Origin: DATGPD01 sp041398565
GTDB taxonomy: Bacteria; Planctomycetota; UBA1135; UBA2386
Reading direction: 5' to 3'
DNA: 64,000 bases
NCBI GenBank assembly: GCA_041398565.1
Contig: JAWKUN010000002.1
Coordinates: 1,984,001 to 2,048,000, forward strand
The notes below the pieces were generated by a model that was not told where the DNA came from, did no database searches, and was given only the letters and a program-made list of their open reading frames with translations. A program made the translations under genes and the position numbers. Positions 1 through 7,307 of the stretch are shown one piece after another; position 1 is the first letter of the stretch; every line of letters begins with the position of its first letter.

Positions 1-412
1 GGTTGCCCCAGATGCCGATGCCGTCCGCGTCCCCGAACGGCATGTCGCGAGCCTGGATTGCGAAGGAGACGAGGTTGGCGAGCAGGCCGGCGGCGACGAG
101 GGCGCGCAGCCATCCAGGGGAGCGTGCGGCGTCGGGGTCGGCGTCGGGCGAAGCGTGGTGCGGCGCACGCCAGGCCAAGGCCCACGAGCCGAGGAGCGTC
201 AGGCCTTCCACGGCCAGCGTCGCCGTGAAGCTCGGGCCGAGCGTGCAGATCGTGGCGAACGTGAGCACGCTCGTGAGGCCGAGCCCGAGGGGGACGGCCG
301 AAGCCCACACCACGAGCGGGCCGGCTCGCCTGCGCGCCCCCGGCGCGACCAGCACCCGCAGCGCCGCGTGCCCGAGGAGGACAGGGAAGATCCAGGCGGA
401 GAGGAGGTCCAC
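1..412 (-). CDS. Membrane protein, N-terminal part, cut by window edge (GT-C glycosyltransferase-like?)
   Basis: Reading leftward from a GTG at 412 there is an open frame that runs off the window. It encodes about four hydrophobic segments (for example LLSAWIFPVLLGHAALRVLV near the N terminus and WLRALVAAGLLANLVSFAIQ near residue 105), followed by a short polar stretch with DADGIGIWGN. Hydrophobic helices followed by an acidic loop with a DA..IW pattern resemble family 39/GT-C type polyprenyl-sugar glycosyltransferases, but too little is present to be sure. It starts 10 bp after the stop of the preceding minus-strand gene (422-901), so the two probably share a transcript. Coding status is fairly secure from the hydrophobic pattern and codon bias; the function is a guess. 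Confidence 0.55.
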   Translation of the reverse strand, partial: MDLLSAWIFPVLLGHAALRVLVAPGARRRAGPLVVWASAVPLGLGLTSVLTFATICTLGPSFTATLAVEGLTLLGSWALAWRAPHHASPDADPDAARSPGWLRALVAAGLLANLVSFAIQARDMPFGDADGIGIWGN

Positions 413-421
413 GCGCCGGCT

Positions 422-901
422 TCACTTTCCCTTGAGGTGGAACAGGATGGCGCCGTTGCCGGGGTCTTCGATCAGGTCCAGGCCGCGCTCACGCCAGTCC
501 GCGGGCACGCTCGTGCGGTCGCGGTAGTTGACCACGATCCACGCGGCGTCGGGATCAGGGCGCACGTAGGTGGGAGCCAACGCGCGCTGTGCGAGGTACA
601 TCTCGAACGCGGCGCGCCGCGCGCGCGCAGCGGCCATCGCGTCGCTGTTCGCGTGCGCCGCGGAGGTGAAGTCGCTCGGGTCGATCACGTAGCTGACCGC
701 GCGCACGCCCACCAGGTGCGGACGGAAGCTGACGAAGCGCGCCGGGTAGTCCACGCCGGGCAGCGCGACCAGCGGCGTGGCCCGCGCGCGCTTGGTCGCG
801 TCCCACACCGCCGGTGCAAGCGCTGCGAGGGCCAGGAGGGGGGCGAGGAGGGGACGCAGCATGGCGCGAAGCGGCCGCAGCGGACGGCGCGCGCAGACCA
901 T
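422..901 (-). CDS. Small exported protein of unknown function
   Basis: A 159-residue product. The start is uncertain: ATG at 901, or ATG at 862, which would put the hydrophobic stretch MLRPLLAPLLALAALAPAVW at the very N terminus as a signal peptide or anchor. I favour the second as the biological start but give the longer frame. The rest is soluble, with a WIVVNYRDR segment and a C-terminal LDLIEDPGNGAILFHLKGK. No family recognised. It lies 31 bp downstream of mutM on the same strand and 10 bp upstream of the edge-cut membrane protein gene, so the three may be one transcription unit. Such a domain could be a periplasmic accessory of the membrane protein, but nothing in the sequence proves that. 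Confidence 0.6.
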   Translation of the reverse strand: MVCARRPLRPLRAMLRPLLAPLLALAALAPAVWDATKRARATPLVALPGVDYPARFVSFRPHLVGVRAVSYVIDPSDFTSAAHANSDAMAAARARRAAFEMYLAQRALAPTYVRPDPDAAWIVVNYRDRTSVPADWRERGLDLIEDPGNGAILFHLKGK

Positions 902-932
902 ACCCGGGCCGCGCCGGTGGTCGCGGACAAGT

Positions 933-1769
933 TCAGCGCTGGCAACGCGGGCAGAAGAACGTCGAGCGCCCGCCGAGGACCAGGCGGCGGATCAGCGCCT
1001 GGCACTCAGGGCATGGCTCGCCTGCTCGGCCGTAGACGGCGAGCTGCTGCTGGAAGCGTCCGGAACGACGGTCGACGCCGATGTAGTCGCGGATGGTCGT
1101 GCCCCCAGCGGCGACGGCGTCGCCCAGGGTGCTGCGCACCGCCGTGGCCAGGGCGTCGCACGCGGCCCGGCCGAGACGACCGGCGGGGCGGGTCGGTCGC
1201 ACGCGGGCGCGGAACAGGGCCTCGGCGGCGTAGATGTTGCCCACGCCCACGACGTTGCGCGCGTCCATCAGGAACGTCTTGATCGGTGCCGAGCGCTTGC
1301 GCGTGGCGCCGTGCAGGAAGGCTCCGTCGAAGGAGGAGCCGAGCGGTTCGGGGCCGAGGTCGCGGAGCAGACGATGCTGCGCCACGTCGCCGGTGTCGAC
1401 GACGTCGAGGGCGCCGAAGCGGCGCGGATCCACGTAGCGCAGGACCCGGCTTCCGAGGCGGATGCGCCAGTGTTCGTGTGGGAGTCGCGGCAGGGGGCGG
1501 CGCACGTCCCACGTGGCGACGAAGAGGCGGCCGCTCATCCCCAGGTGCACCAGGGCGCTCAATGCCGGTGTGCCCGAGAACTCGAGGAGGAGGTACTTGG
1601 ACCGCCGCGCAGCACCCGCGAACCGGCGACCGACCAGCGCGTGCACGCGCTCGGTCGGGATCGGCCAGCGCAGGTCGGTGCGGAACACCTCGACGGCTCG
1701 GACCCGGGTACCGACCAAGGCGTGCTCGAGACCGCGACGGACGGTCTCGACTTCCGGGAGCTCGGGCAT
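933..1769 (-). CDS. mutM: Formamidopyrimidine-DNA glycosylase (Fpg/MutM)
   Basis: A 278-residue bifunctional base-excision repair enzyme that removes 8-oxoguanine and formamidopyrimidines and nicks the abasic site. The start is fixed by the invariant N terminus MPELPEVETVRRGL: after Met removal the N-terminal Pro is the Schiff-base nucleophile and the next Glu is the general acid. The conserved lysine loop appears as RRSKYLLLEF, and the C terminus is a complete zinc finger (CPECQ ... CPRCQR). The frame is open upstream to 1904 but that extension has no homology. The start has no Shine-Dalgarno; a TATCAT box lies exactly 6 nt before the ATG (1776-1781), so the mRNA is probably leaderless. Length is normal for the family. 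Confidence 0.97.
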   Translation of the reverse strand: MPELPEVETVRRGLEHALVGTRVRAVEVFRTDLRWPIPTERVHALVGRRFAGAARRSKYLLLEFSGTPALSALVHLGMSGRLFVATWDVRRPLPRLPHEHWRIRLGSRVLRYVDPRRFGALDVVDTGDVAQHRLLRDLGPEPLGSSFDGAFLHGATRKRSAPIKTFLMDARNVVGVGNIYAAEALFRARVRPTRPAGRLGRAACDALATAVRSTLGDAVAAGGTTIRDYIGVDRRSGRFQQQLAVYGRAGEPCPECQALIRRLVLGGRSTFFCPRCQR

Positions 1770-1775
1770 GTCCCG

Positions 1776-1781
1776 ATGATA
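1776..1781 (-). promoter_or_regulatory. -10 box for mutM, leaderless geometry
   Basis: On the minus strand the sequence is TATCAT followed by CGGGAC and then the mutM ATG. With transcription beginning 6-7 nt after a -10 box, the mRNA would start at or next to the start codon. The same TATCAT-N6-ATG spacing occurs at the YceH gene (30973), which argues that it is not chance. No clear -35 hexamer. Confidence 0.5.
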
Positions 1782-1939
1782 GGCGCGCGCTCGGACGGGG
1801 CGTCCGTCCAGATGCCGGCGCGACGGGCGCTTCCGCCGCCGGGCGGCAGTGCGCGTGCGCCGGTTGTCGCAACCCCGGACACTTCCCGGGCGGTCCTCTC
1901 TCAACTTCGGGCGGCGGGAGTGACGAAGCAGGAGACGAG

Positions 1940-2491
1940 ATGAGTGGCAACCGAGAAGGGTCTCAGCGCCGGCGCACTCTGGTCGTCAACGGACCTCTGC
2001 AACGGGCGTTCGTGGTGGACGTGTCGTTCGTGCCGACCGTCGCCATGGGGATCACGACGATGATCGTCGCCGCCCTGTGCCAGCGCGTGAACAACGAAGC
2101 CGCCGCGGCCGACGTCGAGCTGGCCAGCCTCGTGCCCTTGTTCACCGCATTCGCACTGTTCGTGTTCGCTTCCGGCGGCGCGGTCGTTCTGCAGGCGCTG
2201 AAGATCAGCAACCGCATCGCCGGTCCTCAGGTCAACATGCGCCGGGTCGTCGACCGCGTGCTCGCCGGCGAGCACGACCAACGCGTGCACCTGCGCGAGG
2301 GCGACTTCATGATGTCGGCCGCCGAGGACATCAACCGCCTCATCGCGCACTTCACCGCCGATTCGGCGACCGCCGCCGTGAGTCAGACGACCGGAGCGGA
2401 CGTCGACGACGTCGCGGCGCCGCCGGTGGCCGCGCCCGACGTGGCCGCCGTCGACGGGGCCACCGTCAACGGGGCCACCGTCGACCGCTGA
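1940..2491 (+). CDS. Two-TM HAMP-domain membrane protein
   Basis: A 183-residue inner-membrane protein with a clear Shine-Dalgarno (GGAG) 6 nt before the ATG at 1940. Two transmembrane helices are visible at about residues 28-47 and 62-87, followed by a HAMP-like linker at about 88-138 (NRIAGPQVNMRRVVDRVL, then EGDFMMSAAEDINRLI), and then a low-complexity Ala/Val/Asp tail. No kinase, methyl-acceptor or cyclase output domain follows. Stand-alone HAMP proteins of this size are known in several phyla and probably relay or dampen signals through a partner, which is not identifiable here. It is transcribed away from mutM; its stop lies 16 bp from the convergent end of valS. Confidence 0.85.
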   Translation: MSGNREGSQRRRTLVVNGPLQRAFVVDVSFVPTVAMGITTMIVAALCQRVNNEAAAADVELASLVPLFTAFALFVFASGGAVVLQALKISNRIAGPQVNMRRVVDRVLAGEHDQRVHLREGDFMMSAAEDINRLIAHFTADSATAAVSQTTGADVDDVAAPPVAAPDVAAVDGATVNGATVDR

Positions 2492-2507
2492 TTCGGGCCG
2501 CGTCGCG

Positions 2508-5500
2508 TCACAGCGCTCGCAGGCTCGTCTCGATCGCCGTCAGCTGCGCACGCGCGCGATCGAGGTTCGTTCGCTCGCGCGCGACCACCTCGGCCGGCGC
2601 CTTGGCGACGAAGCCGTCGTTGCCGAGCTTGCTCTCGAGTCCCTTGATCTGGCCGCGCAGCTTGTCGAGCTCCTTGCCGAGCTTGGCGCGCTCCTTGTCG
2701 ACGTCGACCACGCCGACCACCCAGGCCTCCACGTCGCCCACGTGTGTCGTGGCGGCGTCCTTGGGCCTGGCGGCGTCGGCGTCGACGTACTCCACCGACG
2801 CGGCGCCGGCCATGTGGGCCACCAGATCGAGGCAGGGCGCCAGGGCGGCTCGCGTCGTCTCTCCTGCGCGTAGGCGCACCGGCACGCGCTGGCTCGGCGG
2901 GGTGGCGTAGCGCGCGCGAACCTCACGCAGAGCCGCCACCACCTGCTGCGCCAGGGACACCTGGGCCTCCACTTCGGCTGCATGCCACTCGCGGCGCACC
3001 TTCGGCCAAGGGGCATGCACCAGCAGCTCGGCTTCGGCGAACGGCCGGTCGATGCCGCGCACCGGCACGAGCTCGCCGAGCCGCTGCCACAGTGCTTCGG
3101 TGATGAACGGCACGAAGGGGTGCAGCAGGCGCAGCACCTGGTCGAGCGTGGCGGCGAGGACCTGCTTGGCGACGGCGGCACGCGCTGGATCGCGCATCCG
3201 CGGCTTGACCATCTCGAGGTACCAGTCGCACAGTTCGTTCCAGAAGAAGTCGCGAGCGGCGCCCACGGCCACGCTCGGGTTGTAGGCGGCGAGTCCGTCT
3301 TGCACGGCGGCGACGGCGGCGCGCAGGCGCGACAGGATCCAGCGGTCCTCGAGGTCCAGACGAGCGAGATCGAGCGGTTCGTGGCTCGCGGCCGCGTCGG
3401 CACCTTCCAGGTTCATGAGAGCGAAGCGCGCCGCGTTCCACAGTTTGTTGCAGAGTGCGCGTCCGACCTCGAACCGCTCGGACACCAGCTTCGCCGCCGG
3501 CACGTCCGGCATCGTGCCGAGCACGTCGAACTCCTTGCCAGCCTCGGGGTCGAGGTAGGTGAAGATCGTCCGGCCGTGTTTGGCGGTGGCGAGGTCGACG
3601 AGGTTGCCGGTGTACGGCGAGATCGCCTGCACGGGCAGGCGGATGTCCTGCGTGCCCGTCTGCATCTCGCAGAGCACGTAGCGCATCGCATCGGCGCCGT
3701 ACTTGTCGATGATGTCGACAGGGTCGATGCCGTTGCCCTTGCTCTTCGACATGCGCTCGCCCTTGCCGTCCTGGATGTTGGCGTGCAGGAACACGTCGGT
3801 GAAAGGCACGTCGCCGAGGTTGTACAGGCCCATCACCACCATGCGCGCCACCCACAAGGTGAGGATGTCGCGGCCGGTCACCAGGCACGACCCCGGGTAG
3901 TAGTAGGCGAGCGCGCTGTCGTTGCCGTCGCTCGCGCCGAGCGGGCTCTGGCCGCCGTCGAGACGGGCCGTTTCGGGGTCGGGCCAGCCCAGCGTGCTGT
4001 GCGGCCACAGCGCGCTGGAGAACCACGTGTCGAGCACGTCGGGATCCTGCTGCAGGCCGAAGGCGGCGAGCGCCGGGCCGAGCGTCGACTCCGACGCTTC
4101 GTCGCGCAGGCACACGAGCACGTCGGCCTCGGTGATACCCGAGTCGGCCTTGAGGCGGGCGATCGCGTCGAGCGGAGCGAGGCGAGTGCCGTCGGGCAGC
4201 ACGACGAACGCGCAGATGTCGTCGCGCTCTTCCTGCGCCTGCAGCAGGCTCTCGAGGTTCAGCAGGTTCTGTCGGGGCACGCTGCCGCGCCACACCGGGA
4301 TGCGATGGCCCCACCAGAGCTGGCGGCTGATGCACCAGTCCCGCTTCTCCGAGAGCCAGCTGAGATAGACCTTGGAGTAGCGGTCGCCGTCGGGGTGGAA
4401 GGAGACTCGGCGGTCGGTGGGGGAGCGGTAGGTCGGGCTGGCGGCATCGATCGCGGCCTGTGCCAGACCCGGAGCACGGTGCTCGTTCCGCGTGCCGCGG
4501 CCGAGCACGACGCCGCCGTCGACGTCGGCCATGTGCACGAACCACTGCTTGCTCAGCAACGGCTCGATGATCGACTTGCTGCGGTCGCTGTGATCGACCT
4601 CGATCTCGCGGTCTTCGATGCGCTCGAGCAAGCCCTGCCCGCGCAGCGCATCGACCACGGCCGTGCGCGCCGCGAAGCGATCGAGCCCGCGAAACGGCGG
4701 CGGCACCTCGTTGTTGAGGGTGCCGTTCGCCTCGAGGATGCGGATCGCACCGAACTCGGCGCGATGCCGCTGCCACACGGCGTAGTCGTTGGGGTCGTGG
4801 GCCGGCGTGATCTTCACGCAGCCACTGCCCATGTCGGGCTTGGCCCACTCGTCGACGATCAGCGGGATGGCGCGGTCGGCCAGTGGCAGGCGGACCTTGC
4901 GGCCGGCGCGGGCCATCGTCGCCAGCTTCTCCAGCGTCGGCAGCACCTCGAACTCGCGGCGCAGCAGGCGGTCGAGCTCCGCTTCGGCGTCGGCGCGGCC
5001 GGCACCCTGGCAGTTCGGATCCTCGTCGAGCGCGCGCTTGGTGGCCGCGATCGCCTCGCTCAGCACGCCGCGTGGGTCGGGGTGCACGGCCACCGCGGTG
5101 TCGCCCAGCATGGTCTCGGGGCGCGTCGTCGCCACGGTGACGTGCGTCGGCTCGCCCGGCTGCGGATCGATCACCGGGTAGCGCAGGTAGTAGAAGTGAC
5201 CCTGCACGGTGGCCCGGTACAGCTCGTCGTCGGCCACCGCGGTCTGCAGGTCGCAGTCCCAGTTGACCAGCCGGCTGCCCTGGAAGATGAGGCCGTCGCG
5301 GAAAAGGCGGAAGAAGGCGTGCCGCACCGCGCGGGCGCACACCGGGTCCATGGTGAAGCGCGCGCGGTCCCAATCGCACGAGCAGCCCATCGCCTGCTGC
5401 TGCCGCACGATGCGCTGCTGGTACTGGTCCTTCCACTCCCAGATGCGACGGATCAGACCGTCGCGGCCGAGGTCGTGGCGCGTCTTGCCCTCGAGCTCCT

Positions 5501-5792
5501 TGAGCCGCTTCTCGACCACCGCCTGCGTGGCGATGCCAGCGTGGTCGGTGCCGGCCATCCACAACGTGTTGTCACCCTGCATGCGGTGCCACCGCGTCAG
5601 CAGGTCCTGCATGACGTTGTCCATGGCGTGGCCCATGTGCAGCGCCCCGGTGACGTTGGGCAACGGCATCATGATCACGTAGCGTTGGCGCCGCGCGTCC
5701 GGCGCCGCCGCGAACGCCTTGGTCTCCAGCCAGCGACGCATGGTCGCGGCCTCGATGGCCTGTGGCTCGTAGGTCTTGGGCAGCTCGGTCAT
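2508..5792 (-). CDS. valS: Valyl-tRNA synthetase
   Basis: Cytoplasmic class I synthetase that charges tRNA-Val. The start at 5792 gives MTELPKTYEP, where family homology begins; the open frame extends 14 codons further without support. The HIGH signature is HMGH at about residue 52, followed by the GTDHAGIATQ motif. The second signature is RMSKSKGN near residue 680 (usual form KMSKS). A CP1 editing domain lies between them, an anticodon-binding helical domain follows, and a C-terminal coiled coil rich in Lys/Glu/Arg ends in IETSLRAL. At 1094 residues it is longer than the usual 880-950, the excess being in the catalytic and editing portion. A TTAGACT box sits 10 nt upstream of the start with no Shine-Dalgarno, so the leader is very short. 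Confidence 0.98.
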   Translation of the reverse strand: MTELPKTYEPQAIEAATMRRWLETKAFAAAPDARRQRYVIMMPLPNVTGALHMGHAMDNVMQDLLTRWHRMQGDNTLWMAGTDHAGIATQAVVEKRLKELEGKTRHDLGRDGLIRRIWEWKDQYQQRIVRQQQAMGCSCDWDRARFTMDPVCARAVRHAFFRLFRDGLIFQGSRLVNWDCDLQTAVADDELYRATVQGHFYYLRYPVIDPQPGEPTHVTVATTRPETMLGDTAVAVHPDPRGVLSEAIAATKRALDEDPNCQGAGRADAEAELDRLLRREFEVLPTLEKLATMARAGRKVRLPLADRAIPLIVDEWAKPDMGSGCVKITPAHDPNDYAVWQRHRAEFGAIRILEANGTLNNEVPPPFRGLDRFAARTAVVDALRGQGLLERIEDREIEVDHSDRSKSIIEPLLSKQWFVHMADVDGGVVLGRGTRNEHRAPGLAQAAIDAASPTYRSPTDRRVSFHPDGDRYSKVYLSWLSEKRDWCISRQLWWGHRIPVWRGSVPRQNLLNLESLLQAQEERDDICAFVVLPDGTRLAPLDAIARLKADSGITEADVLVCLRDEASESTLGPALAAFGLQQDPDVLDTWFSSALWPHSTLGWPDPETARLDGGQSPLGASDGNDSALAYYYPGSCLVTGRDILTLWVARMVVMGLYNLGDVPFTDVFLHANIQDGKGERMSKSKGNGIDPVDIIDKYGADAMRYVLCEMQTGTQDIRLPVQAISPYTGNLVDLATAKHGRTIFTYLDPEAGKEFDVLGTMPDVPAAKLVSERFEVGRALCNKLWNAARFALMNLEGADAAASHEPLDLARLDLEDRWILSRLRAAVAAVQDGLAAYNPSVAVGAARDFFWNELCDWYLEMVKPRMRDPARAAVAKQVLAATLDQVLRLLHPFVPFITEALWQRLGELVPVRGIDRPFAEAELLVHAPWPKVRREWHAAEVEAQVSLAQQVVAALREVRARYATPPSQRVPVRLRAGETTRAALAPCLDLVAHMAGAASVEYVDADAARPKDAATTHVGDVEAWVVGVVDVDKERAKLGKELDKLRGQIKGLESKLGNDGFVAKAPAEVVARERTNLDRARAQLTAIETSLRAL

Positions 5793-5802
5793 GGGGCGCG
5801 GC

Positions 5803-5808
5803 AGTCTA
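5803..5808 (-). promoter_or_regulatory. Candidate -10 box of valS
   Basis: TAGACT on the minus strand (TTAGACT with its flanking T) lies 10 nt before the valS ATG. The same hexamer occurs before 60428 and 63996. No good -35 at 16-18 bp; a TTGAGT at 5833-5838 is too far away. Support comes from position and recurrence only. Confidence 0.35.
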
Positions 5809-5897
5809 AGGGGCCGCGCCGCCGGAGCCGCCACTCAACCCGGCTGCCGGCGTCGGACGCCGCCCGGGGAGTGCCTTCGCGCCGATCGCCCACGAGC

Positions 5898-5920
5898 GCC
5901 GCGGCCTTTGCCGCCGCGGC
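5898..5920 (-). terminator. GC hairpin downstream of the secreted-protein gene
   Basis: GCCGCGGC, a 7-nt loop and GCCGCGGC form an 8-bp stem about 25 bp past the stop of the gene ending at 5943. There is no T-tract, so it is at best a weak or Rho-assisted terminator, separating that gene from valS on the same strand. Confidence 0.35.
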
Positions 5921-5942
5921 ATCCCGGGCGATCGAGCGACGA

Positions 5943-7007
5943 TCAGTTGAACTGGGTGATCAGCCAGGACGACGTGCTGAACGTGCCGGTCAGGCCGAGG
6001 CTGCCCGACAGGTAGACGCGGCACGCGACCGCCGCGGGCGGCGGCGCGACCCACGCGTGCGGGACGACCGGCGACGTGACGATGCCCCACGAGTTGGCGG
6101 CCGAGTCGAGGCACCAGTACTGCGACAGGGTGGCGAGGCCGTGGAGGTTCTGGGTCGCCGGCACCGGCACCGCGTTGGTCAGGGCCCCGGTCGCCGATGC
6201 GACCACCGGGAACGAGGTCAGCACGTCGGTGTAGATGTAGCAGCTGCCGGACGGCGCGCTGTTGGTGCCGGGCAGCTCGAAGGGCAGCGGCAGGCCGAAC
6301 CACGAGTTCTTGTCCGTGCCGAGTACGTGGAACGCGGCGGCGTTGGCCGGGCCGTTGGTGCCGTTGAAGGTCAGGGTCCCGGTGCCCGATGCCCAGGTCA
6401 TGGTCGAGGTGCCGGTCGCCGACATGGCGGTGGTGCGGCCCGTCGCGATGCAGCCGACGCCGCCGCGGCCGACCTGCAGGGACGGGTTGGTGCTGGTGCT
6501 GAAGGCGTCGTGGGTGACGCTCGAGGTCTGCGTCTTGGCGGTGACCTGCACCTCCCAGCACAAGGTGCCGGGGCTGCCCGCGAAGGTGAACGGCACGTCG
6601 AGCGGGTAGCTCAGCAGCCAGTCGCCGGGCGCGCAGCGCGGGTCGGAGGCCGGATGGTTGTACGTCCGGTTGACGATGACCTGCAGCTTGTCGGTGCCGT
6701 GGTTGTTGTCGAACGTGGTCGACGCCGAGCCCGAAGCGGTCAGCGCCGTCGACATCCAGCCATCGCAGGTGACCGAGTGCGAGGCGTAGGTCACCGTCGC
6801 CAGGTTGTGGCGGAACGTCATGCTGGTGACGGTCATCGCGGGGATGTCGTCGTGCAGCTGCGAGAAGCGGAACGGGACGGTGGTGTTGCCGAACGGGAAG
6901 ACGTTGTTGGACAGGCCTTCCGCGCGGGCGTGGTGGGCGGGGCTCACGTACTGGGCGCTTGCAAGGCCGCAGAGCAACGTGGAGACGAGGGTGACGACTG
7001 TGCGCAT
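5943..7007 (-). CDS. Secreted protein of unknown function
   Basis: A 354-residue exported protein. The start at 7007 gives a classic signal peptide (MRTVVTLVSTLLCGLASA, cleavage before QYVSP); the frame is open to 7241 but the extra residues are Arg/Pro-rich shadow sequence. The mature part is rich in Thr, Ser, Gly and Asn, has scattered paired Cys and no recognisable catalytic motif. The C-terminal region (ACRVYLSGSLGLTGTFS) resembles tails that recur in planctomycete secreted proteins. Likely a surface or periplasmic beta-rich protein. Monocistronic: about 300 bp of non-coding sequence separates it from the M14 peptidase gene upstream. Confidence 0.75.
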   Translation of the reverse strand: MRTVVTLVSTLLCGLASAQYVSPAHHARAEGLSNNVFPFGNTTVPFRFSQLHDDIPAMTVTSMTFRHNLATVTYASHSVTCDGWMSTALTASGSASTTFDNNHGTDKLQVIVNRTYNHPASDPRCAPGDWLLSYPLDVPFTFAGSPGTLCWEVQVTAKTQTSSVTHDAFSTSTNPSLQVGRGGVGCIATGRTTAMSATGTSTMTWASGTGTLTFNGTNGPANAAAFHVLGTDKNSWFGLPLPFELPGTNSAPSGSCYIYTDVLTSFPVVASATGALTNAVPVPATQNLHGLATLSQYWCLDSAANSWGIVTSPVVPHAWVAPPPAAVACRVYLSGSLGLTGTFSTSSWLITQFN

Positions 7008-7307
7008 TTGAGAGACGCGGTGGGAGAACTCCGCAGCCCCATGCCGCGGAGAGTGCCGCGGATGGTAGGTCGACCCGGGGGGCCTGGGGCGGCGCGGCGG
7101 GGGCGAGGTGGGTAACAACCTTGTCCCAGTCCCAAACTCTCGGCGCCACGGGGCCTTCCGAGCCAGATCGGGGACGCCAGTAGGCGGGTGGGGCGTGCTG
7201 CGTCCTCGATCTCGCCGGCACAGGGTTCTCCCGCGCCTCACTCGGCCCAGTCGTCGAGCACCTGGAACTGGCGGCCGGTCACGTTGTCGCGGCGCGCCCC
7301 TCGAGGC
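7008..7307. other. Intergenic region, no gene supported
   Basis: This 300-bp stretch between the end of the M14 peptidase gene and the start of the secreted-protein gene should hold the latter's promoter; I see no convincing -35/-10 pair. The minus-strand frame from about 7309 to 7238 reads with normal-looking codons (ending VTGRQFQVLDDWAE then stop), but has no start and could be a gene remnant. Confidence 0.4.

Noticed and set aside
2982..7115. A very long plus-strand open frame (1377 codons)
   Set aside because: It runs antisense through all of valS and the secreted-protein gene. The high GC content removes stop codons in shadow frames; composition is His/Arg/Gly/Ala-rich with no domain, whereas valS has all its signatures.
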